Shown here piece after piece: positions 1 to 11,812 of a DNA stretch of 64,000 nt. Source of the stretch: Panorpa germanica. Taxonomy: Eukaryota; Arthropoda; Insecta; Mecoptera; Panorpidae. Made by a program: the position numbers and the translations under genes. The DNA lies in contig OY783221.1 of assembly GCA_963678705.1 (NCBI GenBank), positions 930,001-994,000 on the forward strand, given 5' to 3'. The number at the start of each line of letters is the position of its first letter. Position 1 is the stretch's first letter. The notes under the pieces were generated by a model. It was not told where the DNA came from and did not search any database. It saw nothing but the letters and a program-made list of their open reading frames with translations.

Positions 1-689
1 ATCATATGAAATCAACAAGTGGTTGTCGGTAATTTATGAAACAGGTTCGCTATTGACAGCATCAACTCTTCCATCTCATCTGTATCCCAGCATCCAATCA
101 ACTCATCTCTTAGCATCTTAGACCTCGTTGAGCGATGTCGGTTTGATTGCTAACATGTATGGTATTTGCATATTTAGTCTTAAAACTAATCCAACAAGTA
201 TATGTATATATTTTAAATTCTTAAGTTGGTATTATTGGTAATATGCATGGTTGCCACATATTCAATATATAAATCAAAGTTATAAGTAAATGCGAAATTG
301 ACAAAGGATGTTTTAATATTATGTTGGAATTCTCAATAAAATTAATATTGTATATTATTAGACGTTTGTTTATGAGGAGAACAAATGTACATGACTCTCC
401 TAAATGCATAATGCATGCTTCGAATGACCCAGCCTCTCTACGTGATTATCATCGCAAAGAAGCTGTTTGGAATAAGTTGTCCATTGTTCAAATTATTTCC
501 ATACAACTATACCTGTTGACAAATCACAATTGAGTCGAGTCCATGGTTTTAAATTCTATAAAATTCGAGGTGTACTTTGTCTAAGACTTTGGGGTGCTAC
601 CAATCTACCCCCCGATAACAACAGCACGTGGTTTAGCTAAAGTTTGATCTGAATGATTTATTTATTATTATTTTATATTAATTGTTTGC
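1..689. other. AT-rich intergenic, nothing recognised
   Basis: Short ORFs here are low-complexity and show no family features. I see no repeat shared with the rest of the window. Confidence 0.6.
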
Positions 690-1045
690 AGTTGGACTTT
701 ACAGTCTACATTCTTAATATATTTCATAGAACTTCAACTTAAACTATTCCTATACCTTTATATTTTCAAAAGTACTTTTCTGCTTCTTCTTCTCTTGACC
801 CTCTCCCTTCATTTTCACTAGTCCTCCATCATTCTCATCGTTTCTTCACCTCTTGTCTTCTTTGTCTCTTCGTCTTTTTGTCACTTCAGATTAAAATCAC
901 TTCTGCTCTGGCGTTACTTTTTTCCCCTCGTTTCTTTTCTCTATTTCCGCCATCCACCTCTTCCCTTCACTGCGTCCCTTTAATAACTGCACAATATTAT
1001 TCTTGCTCATTACTTTTTTCTGACATGAAACTTTCAAGTATAAAA
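690..1045. repeat. CT-rich dispersed repeat, copy 1
   Basis: It shares TTCTTCTTCTCTTGACCCTC, then GATTAAAATCACTTCTGCTC and TTTCTCTATTTCCGCCATCC in the same order with stretches at 5260-5520 and 10525-10930. It ends near a TGCACAATATT motif. No coding capacity. Class unknown. Confidence 0.75.
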
Positions 1046-1970
1046 CCGTTCTTTGTTGGACGATTCGTGCTGCAGTCCAGAATATGTGAATCGAATGTGT
1101 GGTAGGGGTAGAAAAATCCCTATTGACGTGGATCAAAAGACCGACAACAGCCAGAACTTCTTCTAACATGAACGTTGGACACACTTAGTTCCAGCATTGG
1201 TCACACGATGCGTAGAAACGTTAGCAGATGTTCGTAGCATTTTGGCGCCGGTTTTATTTATATGGATAGTCAATTATTTGTGATCCTATTTCTAATACTA
1301 TATTCTTAATTTACTGAAGGGACTGTATACTGAAATATACTTATTTTCATAGCTTAACTTAAGTAATAACATTTATGCTAAAGAACATAGGTTACTTAAT
1401 TTAAGCAAAGTTGAAACGATATTAAATTATTAAATATATGTGTATTCACAAATACTAATTAAACCCAATTGTTATTTTAACGATTAAAATGAAAACCACC
1501 TGCAGAGGTTTCGCTAATTACAGAATTTCAACAGCTATAGAAACAATAATGGGTTTCAAAAGTAATAAATTATAGACGCATTTATATTAATAATCATAAT
1601 ATACATATAAATAGGAATGGACCTTGCTAATATAATATTAATTATTATACACCTTGGCTTTAGAATTTCCTTTGCCTTTATTCCTTGCCGACTATTCCCA
1701 CTTCTGATGTTGTTAATACTTTAGAAAACAATGAAACTACATTTAGTTTCTTACGAGATGCTCTGGAGGTTGCAACAATTGTAGTAATGGTAAATATAAA
1801 TTATTCTTTTCATATTAATATTGTATACAAGTATATAAATAAATGACTAATATACCAATGTAATAATCTCACGTAACGAACACATCATACAAATATTTAC
1901 AATATGTTATTTTTTAATTATTATTTTTTTATTAAATATATTTTTATTACATCTGTCATTTTAAACTTTT
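1046..1970. other. AT-rich intergenic, nothing recognised
   Basis: No gene, RNA or repeat identified between the CT-rich repeat and the LINE relic. Confidence 0.6.
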
Positions 1971-2225
1971 TTTAGCACTCCTCTTTAGTCTTCTACCAAT
2001 GTATTTAGATGTTTCACAATTCAGTCATTACATTTCACCGTTCGAGTTTTAATTTCTTGTCTCTCTATAGGTATGGCAAGATCGTGGTGCAGTCTTTCGT
2101 TTGTAATATACCACGGTGCATCTACAATCATGCGTAATGTTTTAGATTGGAATCTTTGCAAGATCGCAATGTTTGAGTAAGCTGATGTACCCCAAAGTGG
2201 CCATACTGGTAATTGTATTTTTAAA
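1971..2225 (-). mobile_element. Jockey-type LINE relic, end of the reverse-transcriptase ORF
   Basis: On the minus strand, 2215-2060 translates in one frame to a stretch including SNIAILQRFQSKTLRMI and VDAPWYITNERLHHDLAIP. This is the conserved segment after the reverse-transcriptase domain in Jockey-clade LINEs (ILQRFQSK-LR-I-APWYV-N--IHRDL-IP). A further piece near 1980-2000 gives GRRLKRSA in another frame, so the copy is frameshifted and truncated. No 5' part, endonuclease or poly(A) tail was seen. Confidence 0.75.
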
Positions 2226-5200
2226 ATTGAAATACTGATTCTCGCAAATTTTGAACACAGTTACAATTATAATAAATCGAGATGAATTCAATCAATTCAT
2301 TCAGTTCAGTTTAGTAGTTAATCAATTCGATTCCCATCGATTCATTAACTATTAAACTTTAACCGCCTTAAAAATAAACCTGTTATAAAATTTATACCAG
2401 ATATAAAGCTCGCCCTGACAGGCTTATTCTTAGTTTATACCAGGTTTATTTGTAAGGCTGTAAATGTTTCTTTTTAGCGTTTTGATTTGGAAACGATATA
2501 CCGTTCCAATGGGGCAGCAGCCCATAGTTTACAAAAATCAATAGTAATGGGCATTTTATAATCTTAGCAATCCTAATGCGGCTCTGGCGACTGCGAGCCA
2601 CTCACACACACACATATACATGTGGTAGTAATAAATAATAAATCTAGATGATTATTGGATTAAATAGAGCGTTGCACAAGCATTGTTTTAAGAAGCGAAT
2701 AAATATCTTTTACATTAAGTACAATATAAAGCAACATTTTTAAAAATACATTACAAGCAAAACTTATAGAAATTTTATTAGAATAAACAATACTTCAAAA
2801 TAAGACTGCTTTTGCGTTTAGACATAATTGGTAACATTGTCTTTTCAAATAATTACTTTTGTGATCGCGGAAAACAGAAATCTTAAAGCATCATGCATCT
2901 TCTAAGACAGATAATGTAGATTTCTTGATTGAATTAAATAAATTAATAATTTCATGTAAAAACTAAAACAATTATTATCTCTCTTATCAATCAAGTTATA
3001 AACATCCTGTGTAGTTTGGGTTTGATTATTTAAACCAGTGGTAAATTGAATACTAAGGTTAACTTAATAATACGTAATTTTTTAACGGCTTCCACTATTC
3101 CGGAATTTAAATCTAAAACTATAAAGTTGTTCCACTTAAGTTGTTTTAATTAAAGAGAAATGCACTTATAAAATATAAATTCACTTGGGAAATATTTCAT
3201 TATTATTGACAAGATTAATTCTGCGAAACAATAAAAAATATTAGTCTAATGCACCGGCCAAACTAGTGAGACTCCAACATGCGACATCCAACATTAGATG
3301 CAAGAGGTTGTACAACACGTCCAGATCGAAATAACATGTAACTTAATGCATCGGAATCCTTTGAAGGTACCACGTATACATTCAGAGAGAAAGTATTAAT
3401 AATCATTAATTCTTTAACAAATTGTAATAGTTTGAACGTCATCATATTTTATACTAGTGTTATTTTGAGACATGGTAAAATTGCTTATATAGCAGAGCCT
3501 TTATTAATATATTATTCAATACACAAGTTTGATTGAATCAGAAACAGTTATGTAATTACAAGATGTAATAGAAACATATATACTACATACATATATGTTT
3601 TTTGTATTATTTTATTATTAACAGTATGTACTGACATATGGTACCAATCTGTGGATCTATAAATATGAGTCGCAAACTATTTAGTTATACTATGTTCATG
3701 TTGGTTGCGAGGCCCCGGGCGGTTGCCCTGCTTACCACCCCCTAAGGACTTTACTAAGGAAATGAGGAAAGGGGGACAAAATATATGAAAATAAAGTTTT
3801 TGAAATAGAATGTAGAGTATGGAAGTCTTTACTTTGAGAGCCACTGATTTCAGTATAAACTACAAGTACAAATCTCTGAATATACTATTTACTACTACGA
3901 GTACATTATGAAACTAAAAATTCCGGACAATGTCAAGTGGAATTAAGTAATATCTTAAAAACCACTACAAAAACACGTCACTTGATATTATTTTCCTTAT
4001 TTTGATATTGTTATTCATTTAGATCTTTTAAATAAGTTTGAGATGGATTGTGAATTAGTTTATCTGGTCTTTCTGATGATGTATGTAAAGTAATATGTGA
4101 AATATTTTATTGAAAATAATACTTCATTGTATGTAACAGTAGCTTTTATGACGCGGATGATGTTACTGAAGCTTGTTCGATTTATCGTACTGAGAAAATT
4201 CCTATAGAGCTACGGAAATTAGATTTTAAAAATTAGATTCATTAAAAACAATTATTACAGTGCGCAAAAAAGTGTAAAATTCTGTTTACTTGTTTATATT
4301 GAGATCAACACCAAGTTTTCCAATTCGAAAAACCTCTGGACAACTTGCCGTGGCTTAACCAACAAGAAGTTTCACTCACAGAGAGGAAGAGAAGTACCAA
4401 TCAAAAATAAAGAAACTCTTGCCTCGAATATTCAACAAGAATGTAACATGAACATTAAATAATGTGAATTCAATACAATCGTAATAAGAGAAATGTTTCT
4501 TTTTATTAGACACTATGAATAAAAACTCTAAAATGAATCCCTATTAATTTCATCTTTTGAAGTCATTATACTATGTCTGTAATTAGGCGTAATAACACAA
4601 TGAATACAGCATCATTATCGCATCGTTTCAATTCATATTAATTCTACTATACATAGTATTCTCATACACTCGCATACATAATTGTATACACTTATTGTTA
4701 CTAATGGAAATGATTTCCCAAAACTTGATACGGTACATGGTACAAGGTACAGTCACTAATTATGTAATAGGCAAGAGAGTTAACCAGCTGGAGGCCTGGA
4801 AGAATGCATGGAATGGATTATCAGTTCCACAAATTATTTGTAGATTCACCCAAACATTGCAGTAGTAATTTGCATGTAAAGTAAAAATATAATTTATATG
4901 TGTCAGTGAGAATCTACATGAATTAAACAATTAATGAACAATTTATGAAATGTAACATATTAATAATTCAATTAAAACTAATTATGTATTCAAAACAAAG
5001 GACAAATATTTCATTCCAGCTCGCAGCATGAGTGAGTGTTTTGTTTTTATCTTTCAAATTTATCCAAGAACATCAGTGGGATATATATTTATAGTGTGTA
5101 TAGTTTACAAACTGAGCATTTATTTAAACCTTTGCCATAGTTTATTTTATTATGATTTAAATTCCAAATTTTCGTGTTTATGCATAATAACCTTATACTA

Positions 5201-5259
5201 TTTCATCCTACTTATTTTTTTTAAATTTATTATTAATTGTGTGTGCCTTTCGGGTTAAC
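2226..5259. other. AT-rich intergenic, mostly featureless
   Basis: The only distinctive patch is at 3709-3760. GAGGCCCCGGGCGGTTGCCC and CACCCCCTAAGGAC stand out as GC-rich and resemble one terminus of a hAT-type element. I found no opposite end. The rest shows no coding signal. Confidence 0.5.
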
Positions 5260-5520
5260 AATCTACAGTATTATATTTCTTAATACATTTCATTCCTATA
5301 TACATTCAAACTTAAATTATTCTAGACTTTTACTACTTCCAAAAGTGCTTTCTGCTTCTTCTTCTCTTGACCCTCTCTCTTCATGTTCCCCATGCAAACC
5401 TGATAACGAGATTATCATTTTTTGTAATATTTTTCGTTCCTTTTCTCTATTTCCGCCATCCACCTCTTTCCTTCACTGCCTCCATTTACTCATTACTTTT
5501 TCCTGACAAGAAAACTTAAT
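5260..5520. repeat. CT-rich dispersed repeat, copy 2 (internally deleted)
   Basis: This copy keeps the TTCTTCTTCTCTTGACCCTC block and the TTTCTCTATTTCCGCCATCC block. It lacks most of the middle found in the copies at 690 and 10525. Confidence 0.72.
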
Positions 5521-6084
5521 GGGCTCCAGTGTTACACATTCTTTCCTCGCTATTTGCCCAGTATATGTTTCCTTTCTCCTCGTTTCTAAAATCTAAGCTG
5601 TTTATCATTTAGCTAGCAACTAGTTCCAAGAGCAGTTATAAATAAGTGCAGAATGCAGTGGACAAAAGATAAGACCAGCAATTTAATAGAAATGTATCGC
5701 CAACACAATAATTTGTGGGATAATTAATTTTTATGAGACACACAGAAAAACACTAAAAACAAAACCAGTCTGTTTTAGAAAAACAGAACTATTTTAAAAT
5801 AAAATAAATCATGTTTTTGCTTTGTTTTTTTGAAAACAAAACTGTCTCTTTGGTGTTAAACCGGCATAAGGTAACATTGATGTTTTGTTGTTCCATTCGT
5901 TTTATGTTCAGGCTTATAATATAATGTACCTGATGTAAATGTAGCTATAGATATATGCTTCAATCATTTTCTTGAATCACGTCTGATTAGAGTTGATGTT
6001 TGATATTCCTTAACACAATGTGGGCATTTTATTTTATAAAACTCCTCGTTAGGATCTGTATTAGACCAGTCATCAGTGCATTGG
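5521..6084. other. Intergenic with a small repeat fragment
   Basis: AAAACTGTCTCTTTGGTGTTAAACCGGCATAA near 5838-5870 recurs in altered form at 24230-24300 (CTGTCTCTTTGGTG and ACCGGCATAA). Class unknown. No gene seen. Confidence 0.45.
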
Positions 6085-6200
6085 TCCAGCAGAGTGCATC
6101 GAACAGTCAGTCAGTCAGTTTGGAGTGCTCAGTGCTTTCAGTGATTGATACGATACGCTGCAGTGTGACAGTGAAAATAAAACAAATAAAGAAAGTGTCA
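6085..6200 (+). promoter_or_regulatory. Candidate arthropod initiator cluster upstream of fibrillin
   Basis: GAACAGTCAGTCAGTCAGTT followed by GGAGTGCTCAGTGCTTTCAG contains repeated TCAGT initiator motifs. The GC content and texture are typical of insect 5' UTRs. It lies 5.5 kb upstream of the fibrillin ATG. I could not identify a strong donor after it, so a role as a non-coding first exon is speculation. Confidence 0.22.
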
Positions 6201-6370
6201 TCTTAATTGTATGGCTATTTAGAACTCATCAAATGGTACTAAACTGAATCTTGTTCCAGTGGGAAATAGAATTAGTATTTATCTTATATCATCTTCTACC
6301 TTAATGTTTTGTCACTGAATATAATAACAAATATCTTTTAATTCTTTGTTATAATTGCGGGTCTAATTTC

Positions 6371-6543
6371 ACAGTAAACAATTTGGTAAAGTGTTTTGTT
6401 TCGTAACGTTTCTATCACTATCGCACTTCAATTATAGTTTGCATCAACTTTATCTTCATTTGTATTCCGGCAGATGGAGTGGTTTTGCCATTTCAAAAAA
6501 TCATACGCATATTATGTTAAAGTGATTCCAAAATGTTTACTGG
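6371..6543. mobile_element. MITE with CCAGTAAACA(A/T)TTTGG ends, copy 1
   Basis: The left end CAGTAAACAATTTGG (6372-6386) is matched in inverted form by CCAAAATGTTTACTGG (6528-6543). The core TTCTATCACTAT...CATCAACTTTATCTTCATTT is shared with copies at 15642 and 23196. No coding capacity, and no convincing target duplication. Confidence 0.75.
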
Positions 6544-8918
6544 GTTACTAATACACAACACTTGGATTTTCCTTACAACTATATAATATCATTTAATAGC
6601 CCTTAATCATTAAAAATGACTTCTTAAGATTCTATGATCCTGGAAAAGGTTTTCAAAGAAGGTTCATCCGTATTGGGTAAAATTGTTTACGTAACATGTA
6701 TGTATTTAAAGTTAGATAAACGTAACTGTGTTTATCGCTTCTGAAATCAATAAATTCTTTGCTAATCTTAATAATTTCCTAAAAGAAATCTTGTGGTATT
6801 ACTCTCGCATGTAAACCCGTACATCAAGGCATGTCATGTCATGTCATATGTTTTGTTGATCCAACATCCAGCATCTCTGCGGCTGGAGCTAAGATAGATA
6901 TAGACCGTGCGCCATGATTAACGCCTAGACTCCTAGTTGTCGTTTATGGTGTACTTCCAGAGATTCGGATTTGAAGTCAGTCTTGAAGCACCAACGCTCC
7001 GTGCTGGAGCTCTCTGGTACCAGTGTTAACAATAAGTCATCTCGCGGAGATCGTCGTCTTCATCGGGAAGTTCTAAAACGAACAGACTCCGCAGTACAGT
7101 GTTGATATTTTCTCGCGAGTGTTGTTCTTTTACTTCTTTACTACTAATATATATAGTGCGCGAGTTGGTTTTTCTTTCTTTGCTTTTTTTTTGGGGTTTT
7201 ATCTTTGTATTCCACAGTTGCGTTCGGTATGCCAAACACGACGTTAGGCGTCAGCTGAGCGCGGTGCTTTATTCAAATTACTTTGAAGTGTGTTTATTTT
7301 ATTTTATTTTAATTGATACTTCATTTAATTTTCTTGTGTATTATTTATTTATTTGTGTTGCCTGGCAAAGGGGGTATGTTAACTTACACAACTGTCAATT
7401 TTATTTACTATTTTAAGGGCAGTAACTTTTCATTCTAAAACAATTTATGTCTATTGTACTTATTCTTCAGTTCTCTGTTAAACTTCAGTTATGTGATTTA
7501 ACCTAGTCATTTTTCTTAATTAAGCTAGCAAAAATTAAAACAAACAACCAAGGTTTATAATAAATCTCAGTTAATTTAGAATTGCAAAGACTTATTTATC
7601 ACTTAGGTCAAAACTTTGCAAATGAGTTGTTTAAACTATTTCTTCATAAGCTATCAGGATCTAATTTTGCACTGTTGTTAATGACAATTGAATGTGGTGC
7701 AACAAAACTCCGATAAAAACATTTTTAACACATTATTTCTGAGATTTCAAATGCATATATGTATATTATAAAAGCGCATTTTATAAAATACATAACATTG
7801 GTTTTAATTAATTTAAAGCGAATAAATCGTCACATGATTAAATTCTCATTTGTTTACAAGAAGGTAACATATTTATTTTTCTCTTTTTTAATGTTCTATT
7901 TTATAACTTCAACTTGCTACAGTTATTAGCGCTGAATATACTAATTTTTTTTTATTAAAAAGAAAGTAATTTTAAGTAATGTCGGTATATTTCCGACATT
8001 AATCCTAATCCTAACCTGTGTTAGCAGTTTCTATGGTGTTGAAGCTTGGTTAAAAATGTTCACTTCTCGTGAACTATTTTATTGCTATTAAAATCATAAA
8101 ATTACTATTTTAGATTAATAGAATCCTTCCTTTTGATCACTAAAATCTGAAGAAGGATTAGCTTTTTAAGGAGTAGGGGATTATATAATATCTTTGGATG
8201 TATAAAGTTAGTCCATATAGGTGATTAAGCTCCACATGCTCGGTCTAACAAATTGTAGACTAGATACAATTGATTTTGCGTGGCAGCTAAGGAAAAGCTA
8301 ATTATCGATAGATTGGAGGTTGTGGTAGGCCTCCCAGTTCTGCTTCACTTTTGGTACGCCACTGTGCGTGTATTTATTTTTTTCTATCATAAATCATCCC
8401 GCTCTATATTCTTATTTTATAATATTTTTCAAAGAACACAGAATTTGCATACTCTACTCTATAATTTTAAGTGAAAGTTATTAAAACAGTTATTACTTGG
8501 AATCACTTTAAAAAAAAGAAAGAAAATTGTAATTACAGCCGCGGGCGACATGGCGGAAGACGCATTAAAAACGAAAAGAAAAAAACGAGTTTATTAAAAT
8601 GCATTACAGAAATATTGATTACAAATTCCAGCCAGTTGTTGTATAATTCAGATGACGTCATATATCATTGATGAAGTGTGACGTCACCGTTATATGATTT
8701 GGCTTAGGTTATTTACATTTTAATTGTAGATTTTAAATTATGAATCTTTATGTTAAAAGCATTTTTTAAAAACAGATATAAAATAACAAAGTACATTTAT
8801 CGGTTTATGAGTATAGATTTGCGCGTGCAGCTCTTGAATACACTGTTAAAAATGTTCCTAAATTTAATCCAAATTTAAGAGAAAAAAAGAGTACTAAATT
8901 TTGTAGTAAAAAAAGAAG
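6544..8918. other. AT-rich region upstream of fibrillin, no gene recognised
   Basis: T-rich ORFs (for example 7099-7416) give hydrophobic translations of low complexity and no family match. A CG-containing patch at 7030-7260 could be an untranslated exon or regulatory DNA, but nothing decides this. Confidence 0.45.
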
Positions 8919-9540
8919 CATATTTTCGATAATGTCATTTGACGACACAGTTAATATATAATTATTTCTATATTTACTACATGATAAAATGATATTTGAA
9001 GAATACTTTGTGAAATTTTCATAAATAAATGTCAAGAAATGAGGCATTGACAGCGAATCTCCGCTGACGTCACAAAAAAAGTAACATTGCGGTGCCACTC
9101 ATAACTCATCAATGGATTTTCTGAAATCGAAAAACCAAAATGATTTTATTACTTGATAAGTTTCTGCAGGTAACGCTGTCGAGTTTTTCTTATTTTATTG
9201 ATTTTTCAATTTTTTACAGCACTTAAAAGTCAAAATACAAAATACATTTTTCATGAAAAAAATCCGAAACTTTGTTATTTTAAAATACGTTAAAATTAAT
9301 TTGTTTTTTAAAACTCGACAGCGTTACCTCGGCATTTATGTAAAGAAAGAGTGTGCAAAATTTCAAAAGAATCGGTCCAGTAGATTTTGAGCTAGAGAGG
9401 GCACCGACTCTGAAAAAGCTATGTGTGAGAAACCGCATTTGAAAGTTTCAAAGTCCGGCAGTTTTACTCCAATCGACTTCAAATTTTTACACAATAAACT
9501 TAATATGTTGTACATTAATATAAATAAGTAAAAAAAAATT
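8919..9540. repeat. Dispersed repeat with internal AACTCGACAGCGTTACCT hairpin, copy 1
   Basis: Starts CATATTTTCGATAATGT and ends near CTTAATATGTTGTACATTAA plus an A-rich tail. Inside, AGGTAACGCTGTCGAGTTTT (9168-9187) pairs with AAAACTCGACAGCGTTACCT (9310-9329) to form a 20-bp stem with a loop of about 120 nt. The same order of blocks recurs at 25290 and 26747. No intact protein is encoded. Confidence 0.75.
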
Positions 9541-10524
9541 TAAAAAAAGTTGAAACCTTAAGAAGTTTTATGAGTATGTTAATACAACAAAAGGTTAGAT
9601 TTATATTTCATAAAGCAGTAAAATAAATTACAAAACGTTTTATACTAGGTAAAATCGTTTACATAACAGGTAATTTTTATTATGTTAGCGGGGTATCTGT
9701 AAAAGATACAAAACCTGAATTTAAAGATATTATTTGTCATGAATCACGGAAATTAATCTACCGTAGCGTTTCATTGTTTGTAAAAGCATGATAGAATTTA
9801 CTTCTTTTGTAAATTATGTAATACACGAGTATATTTCATTATCGCTTCTAACATGTTTATACTCGTGTCAATTTTTTAATTAGATATTTTTACAATCCAC
9901 TCTATTGCTATGCTGTCGATCGCAATTATTCTATAAATAACTCAATAAAAATCATTATAGAGTATTAAACAAATCTGCGCGTAAAACAATCCTATAAACT
10001 CGCACGAGCTCAATGAGATGAGTGTAGAGAATCTGGAGCTGGAGCTGGAGCTATCTATCAGTCTTTGTACCAGGCCAGTTATCAGCCAGTGTGGGTCTAC
10101 CGGACATCCGTGTTAAATAATTGTTCTGTGTAGTCAACCAAGTCGGTTGCCATCGTCAATAGACCACTAAAGAGAAGAGCCCCAGACTCAAAGACCCAGG
10201 AGTTAATCGCGTCTGGCGACGATGTCTTAGCAAGTTTGACTTTAAGTCCATTTGTTACTTCGTGACTCATGAGACAGAGAAATTATAGCTTCATAAGATT
10301 TAAATTCATCTGTAGAGATAGTATATACTTATCAGATGCCAGTGGTTCTCAAGCATCTCTTTATACAACAGACCGTCGTACTACATAAAGTTGTATATTA
10401 TAGAGTTGCCTATAGATAATAATAAAATCGAAAAAAATTACATTTGTTTTGTGACGTCGAAAAAAAGTTGAAAAATAAAAGCCAACACAGAAATTCCAAT
10501 TTTAAATAGCTATAATTTCGTCAA
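9541..10524. other. Intergenic, no gene recognised
   Basis: The segment at 10010-10260 is less AT-rich (AGCTGGAGCTGGAGCTATC, AAGAGCCCCAGACTCAAAG) and could be an untranslated exon or enhancer. I have no direct support. Confidence 0.4.
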
Positions 10525-10930
10525 CTTTCTTCTCTGCTTCTTCTTCTCTTGACCCTCTCCCTTCATTTTCCCTAGTACTCCTTCATTCTCACCATTTCCT
10601 CACCTCTTGTCTTCTTTGTCTGCTCTCGACAACCCCTCTATTATATTTTCACAATACTTCTTCCCTTCTGTCTACATTTTCACTTCTCCCGCCTTTTACG
10701 TCTATCACTTTGTTTCTTTTGTCCGACCATTGAGTTGATACTGGAATGAATATTCCCTCCACATTCACATTGTGGTTTGGAATGGCAACTAGGTGTTCGC
10801 ATGGTTTTATTAGACATCGTATCTGATTAAAATCACTTTTGTTCTGGTGTTCCTTCTCTTTCCTCGTTTCTTTTCTCTATTTCCGCCATCCACTGCCTCC
10901 CTTTAATAGCTGCACAATATTCTACCTAAA
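10525..10930. repeat. CT-rich dispersed repeat, copy 3 (with extra internal sequence)
   Basis: Same order of blocks as at 690-1045. About 190 bp of additional sequence (about 10625-10815) lie between the TTTGTCT block and the GATTAAAATCACTT block. Confidence 0.75.
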
Positions 10931-11489
10931 ATGAGTTCTTTAGCCCACACAAATTGGCTCGATAAATGGGGCCTGATATATATTGTGCCTGTGCAATGAT
11001 CCCCCACTGCAAAATAAGTTTGGTTTAAAGAATAACAAACGTAGGTTGAACGAACCATATATTTAATAAGTGATATAATCTCAACAAAGAAATTGAAAAA
11101 AGAAACTAATATTACAATTTAAGAAATTCTTTTAATCTGCAAGTAGGCTGCCAAAATGAAATTATCAAAATTATTAAATTGAGAACATAAAGTAATTTAC
11201 AAGAAAAAGACATTAAAAACTTTATTTACAATTATGTCACTTGCTCAATGCCATTATTAAATGAGTTTAAATTTACAATGAGTGTAAAACTCGTAAAGCT
11301 GCAGAGCGCAGACTTATTAAATCGTCTTAGTAGTCATTGCAAGTTCTTATAAAATAATTACAGAATAAAACAAATTATTTAAATGACTTAAATAATGATT
11401 TATGTTTAGAATTTAAATTGCACATACCAGTGGTGCTAAAATTTCATCAGAATTATTAGATAGTTTTAATAAATTAAAATAAAGCAAAC

Positions 11490-11660
11490 TTTTATTTCCA
11501 GTCTGACAGAATATGTCCACTATGGCAGAATTAATTACAATATTTATAAAATGATACAAATAACTTGTATTCATATTTAATTAACGATATAATTAGAACA
11601 AAGTTTTGGTTTATCCAAATATTGTTAAGTGTTAGAAAATAATTGACAATTGTTTATGAA
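11490..11660 (+). promoter_or_regulatory. 5' UTR of fibrillin with a possible upstream splice acceptor
   Basis: A pyrimidine-rich stretch ending in TTTATTTCCAG lies at about 11489-11501. It would let the first coding exon begin near 11502, with a 5' UTR of about 160 nt and an untranslated exon further upstream. I see no TATA box or clear initiator directly before the ATG, so the real promoter may lie several kb upstream (see the candidate at 6085-6190). This is inference only. Confidence 0.3.
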
Positions 11661-11812
11661 ATGGGGACTTATATATTAGTGATTGCGTTAATCGTGTGTG
11701 CCCTTCAATTAACCTCCAAGGTCACTGGAGAACCTGAGCCACAACCCAGTCCGAGGCACAGATGGCCTGGGGTGGATGAAGACAATGTCATGCAGAGTGC
11801 GCCCCCTGGAGG
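11661..11812 (+). CDS. Fibrillin exon 1: signal peptide and start of N-terminal unique region
   Basis: The first ATG in frame with the rest of the gene is at 11661. It opens a hydrophobic segment (residues 2-17, [16 protein letters not shown]) typical of a signal peptide, with likely cleavage near residues 20-23. An ATG 5 nt upstream (11656) runs quickly into a stop. The exon ends in phase 2 at a GTAAGT donor. The segment up to residue 50 is Pro-rich. It contains only PRHRW (residues 31-35) where vertebrate fibrillins carry a basic RxKR furin site. Intron 1 then runs 18.5 kb to 30309. Confidence 0.88.

Noticed and set aside
7099-7416. 105-codon frame with hydrophobic segments resembling a membrane protein
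   Set aside because: The translation reflects T-rich DNA. No conserved motif and no splice context.
8805-9098. 97-codon minus-strand frame, similar to one at 25209-25424
   Set aside because: The similarity comes from a shared dispersed repeat, and the frame is not kept over its full length in the copies. No protein family is recognisable.
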